44,454 nucleotides of DNA, from assembly GCA_009746045.1 (NCBI GenBank), contig RPFO01001719.1:1-44454 (forward strand), in the 5' to 3' direction. Within the stretch, counting starts at the first letter, position 1, and the number at the start of each line of letters is the position of its first letter. Source of the stretch: Mesostigma viride (taxonomy: Eukaryota > Streptophyta > Mesostigmatophyceae > Mesostigmatales > Mesostigmataceae). Under the pieces are notes generated by a model that was not told the origin of the DNA, did not search any database, and worked only from the letters and a program-made list of their open reading frames with translations. This document shows positions 26,056 through 34,303 of the stretch, in pieces. Position numbers and translations under genes: made by a program.

Positions 26056-26709
26056 ATTTGCGCAGCAACTCGTCAGCAGAGCTTGTGAGCTCCTGGTCCT
26101 TGCCGGCTGGAATGACCCTAGGCTGCTGGCTAGCAACCTTTATCCTCACACCAGGCCTACGACCCTCGATAGGCTCGCCACTCGTCGTGACGACCAAGGT
26201 TCGTGTGTGAAGACGCTCGTTGCCTCGTTGAGCCTCGAGCTATATGCAACCTCGTTCCATCCTTGTTCCTCGGTCATGAGCAACGCTGGGCAACGCTACA
26301 TTGCCAGAGCCTCGTATCGCTGCCTTGCATCCTCGTTGCAGGCAGCATACAGGAATCTCTGGCTATCCTGTGTCTAGGACAGCACAGGACCTGCCACAGT
26401 CCTGCAAGGACTTACATCCTTGCAGACTTGCTGGCTGGTTACTGGCTTCTACTAGCCACAGTACCGTTGAGCCCTCAGTACACTGTGTCCCAGTCACGTG
26501 AGAGTCCAGGCTAAGCCTGTGCAGGCACGGCCTGCCACGTGTCCTGTCCACTATGTCCTGAGTGTGCACCGCCCTCGCCCACCGGTCGGCAGTACTTCGG
26601 GACTTGATAACTTTCTAGTCCCTTGTCTGTTCTAGGCGGTTGACACGGCGTTGGAAAGGTCTCCTCAACCTGCATCCATCTAGCACATTGGTGCCCCAAT
26701 ATGCTAACT
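26056..26709 (-). repeat. 5' LTR (right copy)
   Basis: 654 bases, three differences from the left copy. Its outer end (26709) touches the GCATG duplication and the start codon of the OTU gene. Reading plus-strand, the LTR is open in the OTU frame from 26640, so a start within the LTR could add 24 residues to that protein. Confidence 0.92.
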
Positions 26710-26714
26710 GCATG
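26710..26714. repeat. Target site duplication GCATG (right copy), includes the OTU start codon
   Basis: The bases ATG of GCATG (26712-26714) are the first codon of the OTU gene, so the duplication restored the start codon after insertion. Confidence 0.75.
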
Positions 26715-28499
26715 CCCCCCCCATTTTACTGCGGAAACAAAATAAGCACAGATGGTTTAGGACCTAATGGAGTCCCCATGGGCACAGAGGAGGAATGCAA
26801 GCATCACATCAGGCTATTTGGAAACGTGGTGGCCCGCACCCTCTTCCCTCGCGGGGGGGGGAACAGGGACATTGACGCCGCTCCGACGGCCGCGACCGCT
26901 TTTTGCGGAATTAGAGATCCGCCGCCGTACGGTAAGCAATACGGGTCTAGGGCGCAGTGTCAGAGGTTGCGGCAACTCCGCCACTACGGGCTGTTTGCGC
27001 CGGGTGGCGGCCAAGCCTCATCCCCCGTCAGCCCCCCCCGGCAGCCAAGTCTGTCCACCCCCCCGCCAGCCCCCACCCCCACCCCCGCAAGTCAGCCCCC
27101 CCCCCAGCCAGCCCCCCCCAGCCAGCCAGCGGGCCAATTTGCCTCTGTCCTCAACGGCATCCTAAAGGCTTCTCGAGCCAAGAACAAGCAATCCAACACC
27201 CCACAGTCTCGACCAGCACCGCCCAATCCTTCTCAACCGACTCAACCACCGTCGTCCAATCCTACACTGCCGTCTAATCCTACTCAACCACCGTCGTCCA
27301 ATCCTTCTCAACCGCCGTCTAATCCTACTCAACCACCGTCGTCCAATCCTACACTGCCGTCTAATCCTACTCAACCACCGTCGTCCAATCCTTCTCAACC
27401 GCCGTCTAATCCTACTCAACCACCGTCGTCCAATCCTACACCGCCGTCTAATCCTAAACCCTTACCCCTAGACCCTGACCCTACGGGAGGCGAGAACAAC
27501 GTTGCATGGTCCGGAGACAACAACAGCTTCGGTTTCTCGGTTAATGACCGGTCTGTCACATACCCCCCACGCATGGATGCGGGCGTCGACAAGGCCTATG
27601 TCGTGAAGGCGCCCGATGGTGATGAGTCGGCGTTCAGGCGCATCACGCAGGGTGATGGCAAATGCATGTTTAATGCCCTCTTGATTGTGGACGCGTTCCG
27701 GAAAGGGGAGACCGTGACGTCCGAACAGGTGGTCCAGAGGACGCGAGCGCTGAAAGAGGAAGTGCGTCCGCAGATTGAAAAATATGTCAAAGAGATACGA
27801 GCTAAATTCCCCTCGCATCTGCTCGCAGACCCGCCCGGAACAACTATCGAAGACCAACTCAAAAAAATATTCAAGCCGACTGAATGCTCCGAAGGGGAAT
27901 CAGATGCGATTGCCATCTTATCGCGCCATTTTCGGACGCCTATCTACGTTTACCAAGAAAAAACGACTGTTGGAGATTGGTCTTGGTATGCCCTCTACGA
28001 TCGCGGGAGCAGAAACAACATCCCGCCCGTTTACATTCGCCACAAAAGTGATCATTGGGAGGCCTTGATCATGAAGTCGGACGTGCCGCCGCCGCCGCCG
28101 CCGCCGGCCCAGTCCCCGCCGGGCCAGACGCGCTCCCAGCAGGACCCGCAGCGGAGGAGCGCGGAGACTCTCAACAATCTTGTGGGGGTGGGCGGCAAGC
28201 GCCTAATGAGGGATCAAAACTTGAGAGGGCGCCCGCCCTCCGTCTTGCAAGGAGGCCTTAAGAGAGGCAGCAGCTCTCAACCGGGGGGGGCGGCGGGCGC
28301 GCAACCGTCTGCTGGTCGCGGGCGCGGCCGCGGGCGGGGAAGCAGCACGTCTAGTCGAGCGAGCCAGGGGAGGGGGGTGGGGGGACCCTTCCGGCTGCCG
28401 CCTCGGCGCCAGATGGGGCGCCCGCTCGCCGCACTCGGGGCCGCCCCCGCGGAAGTGGCAATCGCCAGAGGGCGGCAGGCAATCCAACTCAACCGCTAA
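26712..28499 (+). CDS. OTU cysteine protease (deubiquitinase-like) with N-terminal YCGN motifs and Pro-rich repeat
   Basis: ATG 26712, 595 residues. At the N-terminus are two copies of a short viral motif in which an FYCGN start is followed by G-[TS]-x-x-x-C: FYCGNK with GTEEEC and FCGIRD with GSRAQC. This motif occurs in many algal giant-virus proteins. Next is a Pro/Ser/Asn repeat (NPTQPPSSNPTLPS). The OTU domain follows: GDGKCMFNAL with the catalytic Cys about residue 318, DAIAILSRHFRTPIYVY, and the His about 448 in SDHWEAL. OTU proteins cleave ubiquitin chains. The end is basic and Gly/Arg-rich (GRGRGRGRG). The retrotransposon lies immediately before the start codon, so its original promoter is now 8.4 kb away. 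Confidence 0.8.
   Translation: MPPPFYCGNKISTDGLGPNGVPMGTEEECKHHIRLFGNVVARTLFPRGGGNRDIDAAPTAATAFCGIRDPPPYGKQYGSRAQCQRLRQLRHYGLFAPGGGQASSPVSPPRQPSLSTPPPAPTPTPASQPPPQPAPPSQPAGQFASVLNGILKASRAKNKQSNTPQSRPAPPNPSQPTQPPSSNPTLPSNPTQPPSSNPSQPPSNPTQPPSSNPTLPSNPTQPPSSNPSQPPSNPTQPPSSNPTPPSNPKPLPLDPDPTGGENNVAWSGDNNSFGFSVNDRSVTYPPRMDAGVDKAYVVKAPDGDESAFRRITQGDGKCMFNALLIVDAFRKGETVTSEQVVQRTRALKEEVRPQIEKYVKEIRAKFPSHLLADPPGTTIEDQLKKIFKPTECSEGESDAIAILSRHFRTPIYVYQEKTTVGDWSWYALYDRGSRNNIPPVYIRHKSDHWEALIMKSDVPPPPPPPAQSPPGQTRSQQDPQRRSAETLNNLVGVGGKRLMRDQNLRGRPPSVLQGGLKRGSSSQPGGAAGAQPSAGRGRGRGRGSSTSSRASQGRGVGGPFRLPPRRQMGRPLAALGAAPAEVAIARGRQAIQLNR
27228..27455 (+). repeat. 84-bp tandem repeat coding a Pro/Asn/Ser linker
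   Basis: A unit with CAACCACCGTCGTCCAATCC and related 42-base halves is repeated about 2.5 times. It encodes SNPTQPPSSNP repeats between the YCGN head and the OTU domain. Confidence 0.8.
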
Positions 28500-28542
28500 G
28501 AAGAAGCGACCGGAATACGGCGACAAGGAAGTAGCGCAGTAA

Positions 28543-28560
28543 CATTTCTCAATTTAATTT
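28543..28560 (+). promoter_or_regulatory. Promoter-like motif CATTTCTCAATTTAATTT
   Basis: This AT-rich string lies 23 bases before the next start codon. Almost the same string (CATTTCTCAATTAATTT, one T fewer) lies at 43382-43398, ten bases before ATG 43408. Sharing of a 12-base core in front of two genes suggests a promoter element. Confidence 0.45.
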
Positions 28561-28582
28561 GTGTGCCCTCTGGAAAGAGATC

Positions 28583-29233
28583 ATGATGGGATCCCGCTGC
28601 AACCCCGTTGCGAACACGAGCGAGGAGTACGTCGGCGTCACCTCGCGTCCGGAAATCTTCGACACGATCTGCGGGGACGAGGCGTTCCAGGCCCTCAACT
28701 CCTCCTTCGCTGCGGACGCGGGCACCGCGACGATGATCGTCCCCGCCGAGTCCTACGACATGATGTTCAACCTGGACACGCGTGTGCGGGGGGCCGGGCT
28801 GAGTTACGGCTCCACGTTCGAAGACCAATTGAGCTTCGGGACCGAGCGGCTGCCGAAGCCCGAGGACGTCGTGGGCGCCACTCTCGACGACCACAAGGTG
28901 GGCGTGGGCTTCATCACCTCCAACACCAAGGACTTCCCCGTGACGGACATCCAGACGTTGCGGCCGTACATCCCGGCCCCCATTTCCGTCGACGGATGGG
29001 GGTCCATCGGGGTCGCGACCAAGGGCGCGTTCGGGCAGATGATCACCGACAACACCTTCCTCATGGACCCGCGGTTCACGTGGCCCATGCAGGGAATCGA
29101 CGTGCAATCCAACGGCATATACGGGTTCCCGGAGGTCTCCGCCGCAAGCTCGCTCGGTGTGTGGGGCGAATCAGGAGCGCCCCCGCGCAACAACCTGTGG
29201 GGAGGCCCGGGCTCCTCCTCTATGTTTGGATGA
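28583..29233 (+). CDS. Hypothetical protein, possible virion component
   Basis: Start ATG 28583 or 28586 (MGSRCNPVANTSEEY). About 216 residues, rich in Gly, Ser, Asp and aromatic residues, with low Lys content and no long helix: YDMMFNLDTRVRGAGLSYGS, DIQTLRPYIPAPISVDGWGS, FTWPMQGIDVQSNGIYGFPE. The composition is typical of beta-rich structural proteins. I do not recognise a family. It ends with a flexible NLWGGPGSSSMFG tail. Confidence 0.6.
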   Translation: MMGSRCNPVANTSEEYVGVTSRPEIFDTICGDEAFQALNSSFAADAGTATMIVPAESYDMMFNLDTRVRGAGLSYGSTFEDQLSFGTERLPKPEDVVGATLDDHKVGVGFITSNTKDFPVTDIQTLRPYIPAPISVDGWGSIGVATKGAFGQMITDNTFLMDPRFTWPMQGIDVQSNGIYGFPEVSAASSLGVWGESGAPPRNNLWGGPGSSSMFG

Positions 29234-29294
29234 GGCCGGGGTCCGGCGGTGCGTTTACAGGGGGTGGAAAAAGCTCTTGTCCCTTTGTAAGTAA

Positions 29295-29720
29295 ATGGAG
29301 GCGGCAGTAGCGGGGGCGGACTGGCGAGAGAGGATGCGCACCATGACCACCGAGTACATCGAGCTGGACGACGCCGTGAAGAGGGTGACCGTGGACATCA
29401 AGCCGCTGAAGAAGAGAAAGACCGCGCTGGAGAATGACATCCTGGAGAGCATGGTCTCCGCCGGCGTGGACGCTTGCAATATATCCGGCACCTCCGACAA
29501 GCTGCTGGTGAGGACGCACAGGAAGAAGGCGGCATCCAAAAAGGGGGACTATCTAGAACGCCTCGTGGCCTTCTTCGACGGCGACGAGGCGCGCGCCCAG
29601 CAGTGCCTGGACGCGTTGAACGACACCCAGGTCGTGGAGGTCAGGAGGCTGAAGCGCGTCACCAAGAAGCAGGAGGCTCCAGGAGGGGCCGCCACGTCGG
29701 GCAGCAGCGATGAGGGGTGA
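29295..29720 (+). CDS. DUF5760-like helical protein
   Basis: 141 residues. EYIELDDAVKRVTVDIKPLKKRKTAL followed by ENDILESMVSAGVDACNI and DKLLVRTHRKK resembles a small family of giant-virus proteins: two helices with a basic KKRK turn, then a short strand. Function unknown; it is small, basic and charged. The C-terminal end is a Gly/Ser-rich tail. (Sequence segments given separately.). Confidence 0.55.
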   Translation: MEAAVAGADWRERMRTMTTEYIELDDAVKRVTVDIKPLKKRKTALENDILESMVSAGVDACNISGTSDKLLVRTHRKKAASKKGDYLERLVAFFDGDEARAQQCLDALNDTQVVEVRRLKRVTKKQEAPGGAATSGSSDEG

Positions 29721-29721
29721 A

Positions 29722-29729
29722 CATAAAAG
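29722..29729 (+). promoter_or_regulatory. TATA-like CATAAAAG before the RING-TRAF gene
   Basis: The motif lies two bases after the previous stop and 38 bases before ATG 29767. A similar CATAAATA precedes the D5 gene by 27 bases. Confidence 0.4.
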
Positions 29730-29766
29730 CCGGGGGCGGGCGGGCGCGCGTGTGCAGACGCGAAAT

Positions 29767-30585
29767 ATGAATCCCCCCCCATCCGCTGCGTCCGGGGACG
29801 AGCACCCCGCCCAGATCGCCGTGAGTGCGGACGACCTCTCCTGCGCGATATGCCTGAACATGCTGATGGACCCCGTCGTGATCGAGTGCAGCACGAGGGT
29901 CCAGGAGGGCAAGTGCGAGGCCATGGTCTGCAGGCGTCCGTGCATGGAGCAGCTGATCGCCAAACAGAGGAGCAGGGGCGGCCCCTCGTCCGCGGTGCTG
30001 GGGAGGTGCATCGTGTGCAGGGGCCAGTGGAATCGCTACGTCTTCCGCCCCTGCATCCGGGTCGGCAGCATCACCGCAGAGGTTGCGAGGAGGTGCCCCC
30101 ACGACGGGTGCGACTTTACAGCGAAGGGCATGGTGCTGTTGTCCCATGAAAAGGATTGCGGATACAAGAAGGTCGCGTGTCCCAACCAGCGCTTTGGGTG
30201 CCAGCAGTTGTTGCGCAGGAGGGACATCGCCCCCCATAGATCCGCCTGCCGACACTTTCCATGCAAGTACTACCTGGAGAGCGACGGCTGCAAGCACGTG
30301 GCGGACATGGCCGGCATCAAGCGGCACGAGGAAGAGTGCCCTTTCGGCCAGTACCCGTGTGTGGTGCTCATCAACAACTTGCGCACCAAGTTGGGGATGT
30401 GGAGGACATGCAACGAGAACAACCTGCTTCAATGGAGTCTGTGGGACCCGGGCTATGGCACGCCCCAGTGCAGTTGCGAGCAAGACCACACGCGCTTCTT
30501 TGGCGAGGGGTACTTTGGCGAGGGTCGAGGGGAAAACTCGCCGTTTTTGCAGTCCCAGATGGGGCAGGATTACATAAGCCTTTAG
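29767..30585 (+). CDS. RING plus TRAF-type zinc finger protein, probable ubiquitin ligase
   Basis: ATG 29767 (MNPPPSAASGDEH), 272 residues. A RING domain is visible: LSCAICLNMLMDPV (Cys26, Cys29), then CEAMVCRRPCMEQL and GRCIVCRGQW (Cys81, Cys84). It is followed by several TRAF-type zinc fingers: RCPHDGCDFT, HEKDCGYKKVACPNQRFGC, HRSACRHFPCKYY and HEEECPFGQYPC. RING followed by TRAF fingers is an E3 ligase architecture of eukaryotes (as in the TRAF family), also found in amoebal and algal giant viruses. Substrate unknown. The C-terminal 50 residues are not recognised. Confidence 0.75.
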   Translation: MNPPPSAASGDEHPAQIAVSADDLSCAICLNMLMDPVVIECSTRVQEGKCEAMVCRRPCMEQLIAKQRSRGGPSSAVLGRCIVCRGQWNRYVFRPCIRVGSITAEVARRCPHDGCDFTAKGMVLLSHEKDCGYKKVACPNQRFGCQQLLRRRDIAPHRSACRHFPCKYYLESDGCKHVADMAGIKRHEEECPFGQYPCVVLINNLRTKLGMWRTCNENNLLQWSLWDPGYGTPQCSCEQDHTRFFGEGYFGEGRGENSPFLQSQMGQDYISL

Positions 30586-30618
30586 TTTTTTAATGTTCAT
30601 GGAAATGAAATGAAACGT

Positions 30619-31233
30619 TTATTCGGCATCTCGGACATCACCCTCCTCACTCATCATGTCCCTTAGCACGACGGCGCCGATCTTGGTGATGCAACCCTTG
30701 ATCGCGCTCAAGAACTGGTCGTCGGGGGCCCACGCCTCCCAGTCACCCAATGCACTTTTTAGCTGGCGGCACTGGTTGCACGCACAGGATGGGTCGGCCG
30801 TGTCGATCTCCGCGAAATCCCACGCCTCCTCGTCCTCCTCCTCCTCCTCCTCGTCCTCCTCCTCCTCCTCCTCCTCCTCCTCCTCGTCCTCCTCCTCCTC
30901 CTCCTCCTCCTCCTCCTCCTCCTCCCGCGCCCTCTTCACGCCCCTTGCCTCTCCCCGTATGACGGCCGTCACGTCCCGCACCTCCTCTTCGAGCCCGGGC
31001 CTGTCCATGTGCGTCATGGACTCCGCCAGGAGGGCGCGATGGAGCAGGGCGCAGATGTCCAATCGCGGGTTGGCGAACTCGGGGTTGTGGCGGAGAAACG
31101 CGTCCGCGCGCTCGCAGGTGTGCTTCAATATGTTGCAAATGATGGCCATCACCACGTCCTTCTGTTGAGAGGTGATGGAGGAGGAGGCCATGTCGCCGTC
31201 CCACAGGAGGCCCGTCTTCATGAACTCGTACAT
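30619..31233 (-). CDS. Acidic-repeat protein, unknown
   Basis: 204 residues. The N-terminal part is helical (DVVMAIICNILKHTCERADAF). A Glu/Asp-only stretch of about 45 residues follows, then a C-terminal helix domain with CACNQCRQLKSAL. Two Cys pairs might bind metal. No recognised family. The acidic tract comes from a GAG repeat that is symmetrical in all frames, so shadows are many. Confidence 0.55.
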   Translation of the reverse strand: MYEFMKTGLLWDGDMASSSITSQQKDVVMAIICNILKHTCERADAFLRHNPEFANPRLDICALLHRALLAESMTHMDRPGLEEEVRDVTAVIRGEARGVKRAREEEEEEEEEEEEDEEEEEEEEEEDEEEEEEDEEAWDFAEIDTADPSCACNQCRQLKSALGDWEAWAPDDQFLSAIKGCITKIGAVVLRDMMSEEGDVRDAE

Positions 31234-31294
31234 TTCTTCCTCTTCTCGTAGTTGTCATCACCGGACAATTTTTTGTGGGCGAGATAAGCGTAGT

Positions 31295-31522
31295 ATGAGC
31301 GGCTCGTTTCTGCAAACGCTGCGGGCCCCGAAGATCCTTGGCACGGCCGTGTTCGACTGGGTAGCCACCCTCGCCGCAGCCCTGCTCATTAGTCGCCGCA
31401 GGACCGCCGGCATGTTCGTCGTCCGAGACGCGGCGGTCACGTTCGCGGCCTTGGTGGGGACAGGGGAGCTGCTCCACCTGCTCCTAGGCATCCACACGCC
31501 CGTCACAAATCTACTTCGGTGA
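31295..31522 (+). CDS. Small conserved membrane protein
   Basis: ATG 31295 (MSGSFLQTLRAPKILG), 75 residues. A pattern of G-x-AVFDWVATLAAALLI, then a second hydrophobic helix (AAVTFAALVGTGELLHLLLG) and a TPVTNLL end resembles a small two-helix membrane protein frequent in algal giant viruses, with FDWxAT and GxxxHxxxGxxT landmarks. The product is likely in the virion or virus membrane. It ends 20 bases into the F-box gene on the other strand. Confidence 0.6.
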   Translation: MSGSFLQTLRAPKILGTAVFDWVATLAAALLISRRRTAGMFVVRDAAVTFAALVGTGELLHLLLGIHTPVTNLLR

Positions 31523-32443
31523 GCTTTGCGGGCTCTCGCTCCTTCTTCAGGTGGTACCTCTTCCCGCACCCCGGCCCGAACCCGGCCTCTAGGTGGTATA
31601 TCATCTTCAGGGCTCGGCGGCAGAACACGCACGTGCCCCAGCGCGACCACCGGGAGATGCACTCCGCGGGCTTCCTGTGGAAATAGCCCAGCTCGCGGTC
31701 CAGTTCGCGCGTCCATGTCGCCATCGTGTACACCTGTCCATCCGCGTCCACCATCGCGAACGTGTCCGTCAGGCGAGGCGCCATCCACCACAGGCTGTGT
31801 TTTTGGGCCCACATACGTTGCTCGCTGTCCACGAAGAAAGTGATCGGCGTGAGGTCTCCGCAAGGGATGTCCACGTGCATGTAGCCGTACTTCCTGTGCT
31901 GCGAGTTCGGGTCGATGTCATTCCTCACCAGCTCGCCACTCATCAGCATCGACCTCACGTCGCGGAGGCCCTCCTCCCCCCCTGGCTGGCGCTGGAGCGG
32001 TGCTGGCAGACCGCCATGCTCGATGGGAGAGAGAACACCTGGCTCAGGCCGACCGTCACGTGCGTCGTCGTGCCCGCCCCGCGCACGTGCGGGAACAGGT
32101 GATTGAGCACGCGGAAAAAAAGGTCCAGGTCGCACCCCAGCGCCCCCGCGTACGGGGCCGCATACAAGCTGCTGTCCTCCTTACGCAGCCGGTGCAGGAG
32201 GTCGCGCGCCCCCATCAGCATCCGGCGGACAGTGTAGGCCTCCCCCGAATTGAGGGACCCTTGGGCGATGTGGAGGCGCGGGTCGTCCATCGCCTGCAAC
32301 AAAAAACGCAGGAAGGGGAACTCGCTCTTGAAGGCCTCGTTTGCCGTTGTGGACACCGCCCGCAGGCTGATGGCGTCGCGGGCAGGGAGGTCCTCCATGA
32401 TTTTACCTAAAAGATCTAGTGGCAAGTCGTCGAACGTTGCCAT
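31503..32443 (-). CDS. F-box protein with C-terminal DUF6011-like zinc site, frameshifted in a C7 tract
   Basis: The start is ATG 32443 (MATFDDLPLDLLGKIMEDLP): residues 5-38 form an F-box, the Skp1-binding part of SCF ubiquitin ligases. The frame goes out at the C7 run 31976-31982. In the next frame it continues with EEGLRDVRSMLMSGELV and a beta-rich domain (YGYMHVDIPCGDLTPITFF). It ends with GTCVFCRRALKM and GFGPGCGKRYHL, which looks like a DUF6011-type Cys4 site with the GxGPxCG signature. A full product would be about 312 residues. The start overlaps the end of the next minus-strand gene by 41 bases. Confidence 0.6.
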
Positions 32444-32747
32444 TCTGTCCGTTTTGTCCGCCGCCGGACTGAGTGTTGGACGCGCCCTGGGAAGCGCTCT
32501 GATTGGCGGCGGATGACTCGGCCTTCTTCTTTATGTCCGGCAGCAGGGCCTGGATAAGGAAGTAGACCCCTGTGATCAATATGGACACGTCGATTTTCGG
32601 TACGGCTTTGTACGCGCACGAAAAGACGATGACCGCCTTGAATAGCGCCGGCTCGATGGGGTAGTCTTCCAGAAGCACGAAGGGGATAAGTTGGGAAAAA
32701 ATGGCCGAGAATGCTGTCATGGAGTCTTGCACCAGGAGGCCGTTCAT
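32403..32747 (-). CDS. Small membrane protein
   Basis: 114 residues. Two or three hydrophobic segments are seen: AFSAIFSQLIPFVLL, FKAVIVFSCAYKAV and ISILITGVYFLIQALL (the last with VSIL before it). The tail is Gln/Ser/Asn/Gly-rich. Likely an integral membrane protein, perhaps of the internal virion membrane. It overlaps the F-box gene on the same strand. Confidence 0.55.
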   Translation of the reverse strand: MNGLLVQDSMTAFSAIFSQLIPFVLLEDYPIEPALFKAVIVFSCAYKAVPKIDVSILITGVYFLIQALLPDIKKKAESSAANQSASQGASNTQSGGGQNGQNGNVRRLATRSFR

Positions 32748-32899
32748 TTCAACTTATACTATACACTCTTTGCTTTTTTTTCCGCCCCGCGTGTCCTTCC
32801 CTGTGCAGACAGGAGGGCGCGCGTGGACTGCTCATCCCTCTACAAGCCAGGTGCGTCTAGGGGGCTGGGATTTTCTGTGACGTGTGTGTGGTGTTGCTC

Positions 32900-33445
32900 A
32901 TGGACATAGAGGCGCTTTTGGATGGTCTGCCCACGTACGACTGCGGCCTTTTGGATGATGTTAGCAAGGCCCTGGAGATTCTAGTGGATCCCCGCATGAC
33001 GGGGTGGGTGAATGTGGGCGAGGCGCCCCATGAAAAGCCTCCGAGCGGGGTCATCGAGTTCGAGATCGCGTCCACCTTCGTGGTAAACAACATCGGGGTG
33101 TTGGAGATCGATGCGCGCTCCGGGAAGTACGTCCACACCGTGTCGAAGCTGCCGTACAGCGACATCATTCGAGACATTAAGGGGGACGTCGACATCCGAG
33201 TCATGCTGGGAAATGGTGGGGAATGCGACCCCGAGGGGCTGACCGTCGTCAACTGTCTCGGGCAGTACGCAGACAAACACATCCGGGTCTACCTGGACCC
33301 CGAACACCTCCCGCAGACATTCTACATCAAGTACACGTGCTACCTGTTGCGGGAAGACGTCCGCAAGTCTGTGCTAGCGGCGCCCGAAGTGTTCACCCGC
33401 ACGCACATGTACAAGGACGGGGTGATTGTGAGAGACACGCCATGA
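32900..33445 (+). CDS. Hypothetical protein of about 181 residues
   Basis: ATG 32900 (MDIEALLDGLPTYDCG). The chain alternates helices and strands (VIEFEIASTFVVNNIGVLEID, VDIRVMLGNGGECDPEGLTV, KHIRVYLDPEHLPQTFYIKY). No family recognised, no signal. The leader 32781-32899 contains a pyrimidine-rich TGTGCAG and later CAGGTGCG, which look like splice sites, but the case is weak. Confidence 0.55.
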   Translation: MDIEALLDGLPTYDCGLLDDVSKALEILVDPRMTGWVNVGEAPHEKPPSGVIEFEIASTFVVNNIGVLEIDARSGKYVHTVSKLPYSDIIRDIKGDVDIRVMLGNGGECDPEGLTVVNCLGQYADKHIRVYLDPEHLPQTFYIKYTCYLLREDVRKSVLAAPEVFTRTHMYKDGVIVRDTP

Positions 33446-33526
33446 ATGGAATTTCAAATAAGCTTTATGATCAGTTAATAAAACTCGTTATGGATGCAAG
33501 GACCTGGTCTACACGTCTTAAGCCTT
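33446..33526. other. AT-rich gap between convergent genes
   Basis: The gap holds TTAATAAAACTCG with an AATAAA motif for the upstream plus-strand gene. No other signal is seen. Confidence 0.4.
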
Positions 33527-34303
33527 CTACTCCAATCTCCTGCTCTGTGCGGGCCGCTTGTGGGCCTCCTCTACAAACTCGCGCACGGCCTCCTCCATCA
33601 TCGCGCGCTGGGCGGGCACGTCCTCGTACCAGTTCACGGCCCTGACGGCCCCGTCCACGAACCGCTCCGTCTTGGGGATCTCCTTCCCCGGGAACGCGGC
33701 CCGGAACTTCTGGGCCATCTTGCGGCCAATCAGGCCGGCCTCCTTCACGTCCAAGTGGTACCCCATCTCCCTGGCCACCGCAGTGATCTCCAGGGTCTTG
33801 CGGGGGGGGGCCTCCGCCTGCTGCTGCTGACCCTCACCTGCAGGCCTGCCCCCCACCAGGTCAGTGTACAGGATGTCGTTCGCCTTGTCCCGCAGAAACA
33901 GCCGGTCGCGATCGGACATGCGCAGGGAGCTGTCCATCAGCAGCTTCTGCTGGGCCGCCACCGCGGTGAGCAGACGGATGCGTCCCTCCTCGATCACGGC
34001 CTTCAGCTCCAGCTCGGCCTTCACCAGCCGGATGCGGGTCTCCGCCATCTTGGCCGCCGTCTCCAGCTCCCCCGCCTTGTTGTTGTCGCCCGAGGGCCCT
34101 GCCGGCGCCGTCTCCATGTACACCGTCGTCTTCGTCCCGTTGGCCAGGTCGTACATGTCGCGGGCCACCCCGATCATCGTGGGGTCCCCGCGCATCAGGC
34201 GGTCCACCCAGTCCCCCGCCAGGATGGCGAACTCGTCGCTGATCCACGCGGCCAGCTTGTTGACCAGCTTGAGGTGGATCCACGTGCCGCGGTCCTCGTT
34301 GAG
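33527..34303 (-). CDS. KilA-N-like protein with truncated N-terminus
   Basis: The C-terminal half of a KilA-N domain is clear: RGTWIHLKLVNKLAAWISDE and FAILAGDWVDRL. The part before it is missing from this frame. A few codons in another frame (about 34304-34345) read APKIVDSVTGG, which is what should precede RGTW, so the frame changes in the C5 run 34304-34308. Beyond that, the domain's first half is absent and 31-bp repeats start. After KilA-N there is a helix-rich coiled region (AAKMAETRIRLVKAELELK) and a C-terminal domain with LEITAVAREMGYHLDVKEAG, LIGRKMAQKFR, similar to an antirepressor-like domain. Fragment or pseudogene; no safe start. Confidence 0.5.
   Translation of the reverse strand, partial: LNEDRGTWIHLKLVNKLAAWISDEFAILAGDWVDRLMRGDPTMIGVARDMYDLANGTKTTVYMETAPAGPSGDNNKAGELETAAKMAETRIRLVKAELELKAVIEEGRIRLLTAVAAQQKLLMDSSLRMSDRDRLFLRDKANDILYTDLVGGRPAGEGQQQQAEAPPRKTLEITAVAREMGYHLDVKEAGLIGRKMAQKFRAAFPGKEIPKTERFVDGAVRAVNWYEDVPAQRAMMEEAVREFVEEAHKRPAQSRRLE

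Larger units (their letters stand above)
18320..26709 (-). mobile_element. Copia-like LTR retrotransposon, 8.39 kb, minus-strand orientation
   Basis: Two 654-bp direct repeats flank an internal region with gag, integrase, protease, RT and RNase H domains on the minus strand. The LTRs differ at three sites only, so insertion is recent. The 5-bp duplication GCATG flanks it. The LTR ends read AGTTAGC and GCAAAT in the element's sense, not the usual TG and CA. A purine-rich stretch (ACAAGAAAGGG, about 18983-18993) precedes the 3' LTR and can be the polypurine tract. The bases after the 5' LTR (CGTACTATTGCTTCC) are not a usual tRNA-Met primer site, so the primer is unknown. The element is clearly less GC-rich than the viral genes around it, consistent with a host origin. 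Confidence 0.9.

Noticed and set aside
26640-26711. N-terminal extension of the OTU protein into the LTR
   Set aside because: The 24 extra codons lie in the LTR and are also found at the left LTR, so they cannot be part of the original protein.
32781-32899. Small leader exon before the gene at 32900
   Set aside because: One pyrimidine-rich TGTGCAG and one CAGGTGCG are present, but a single weak pair is not enough to call an intron.
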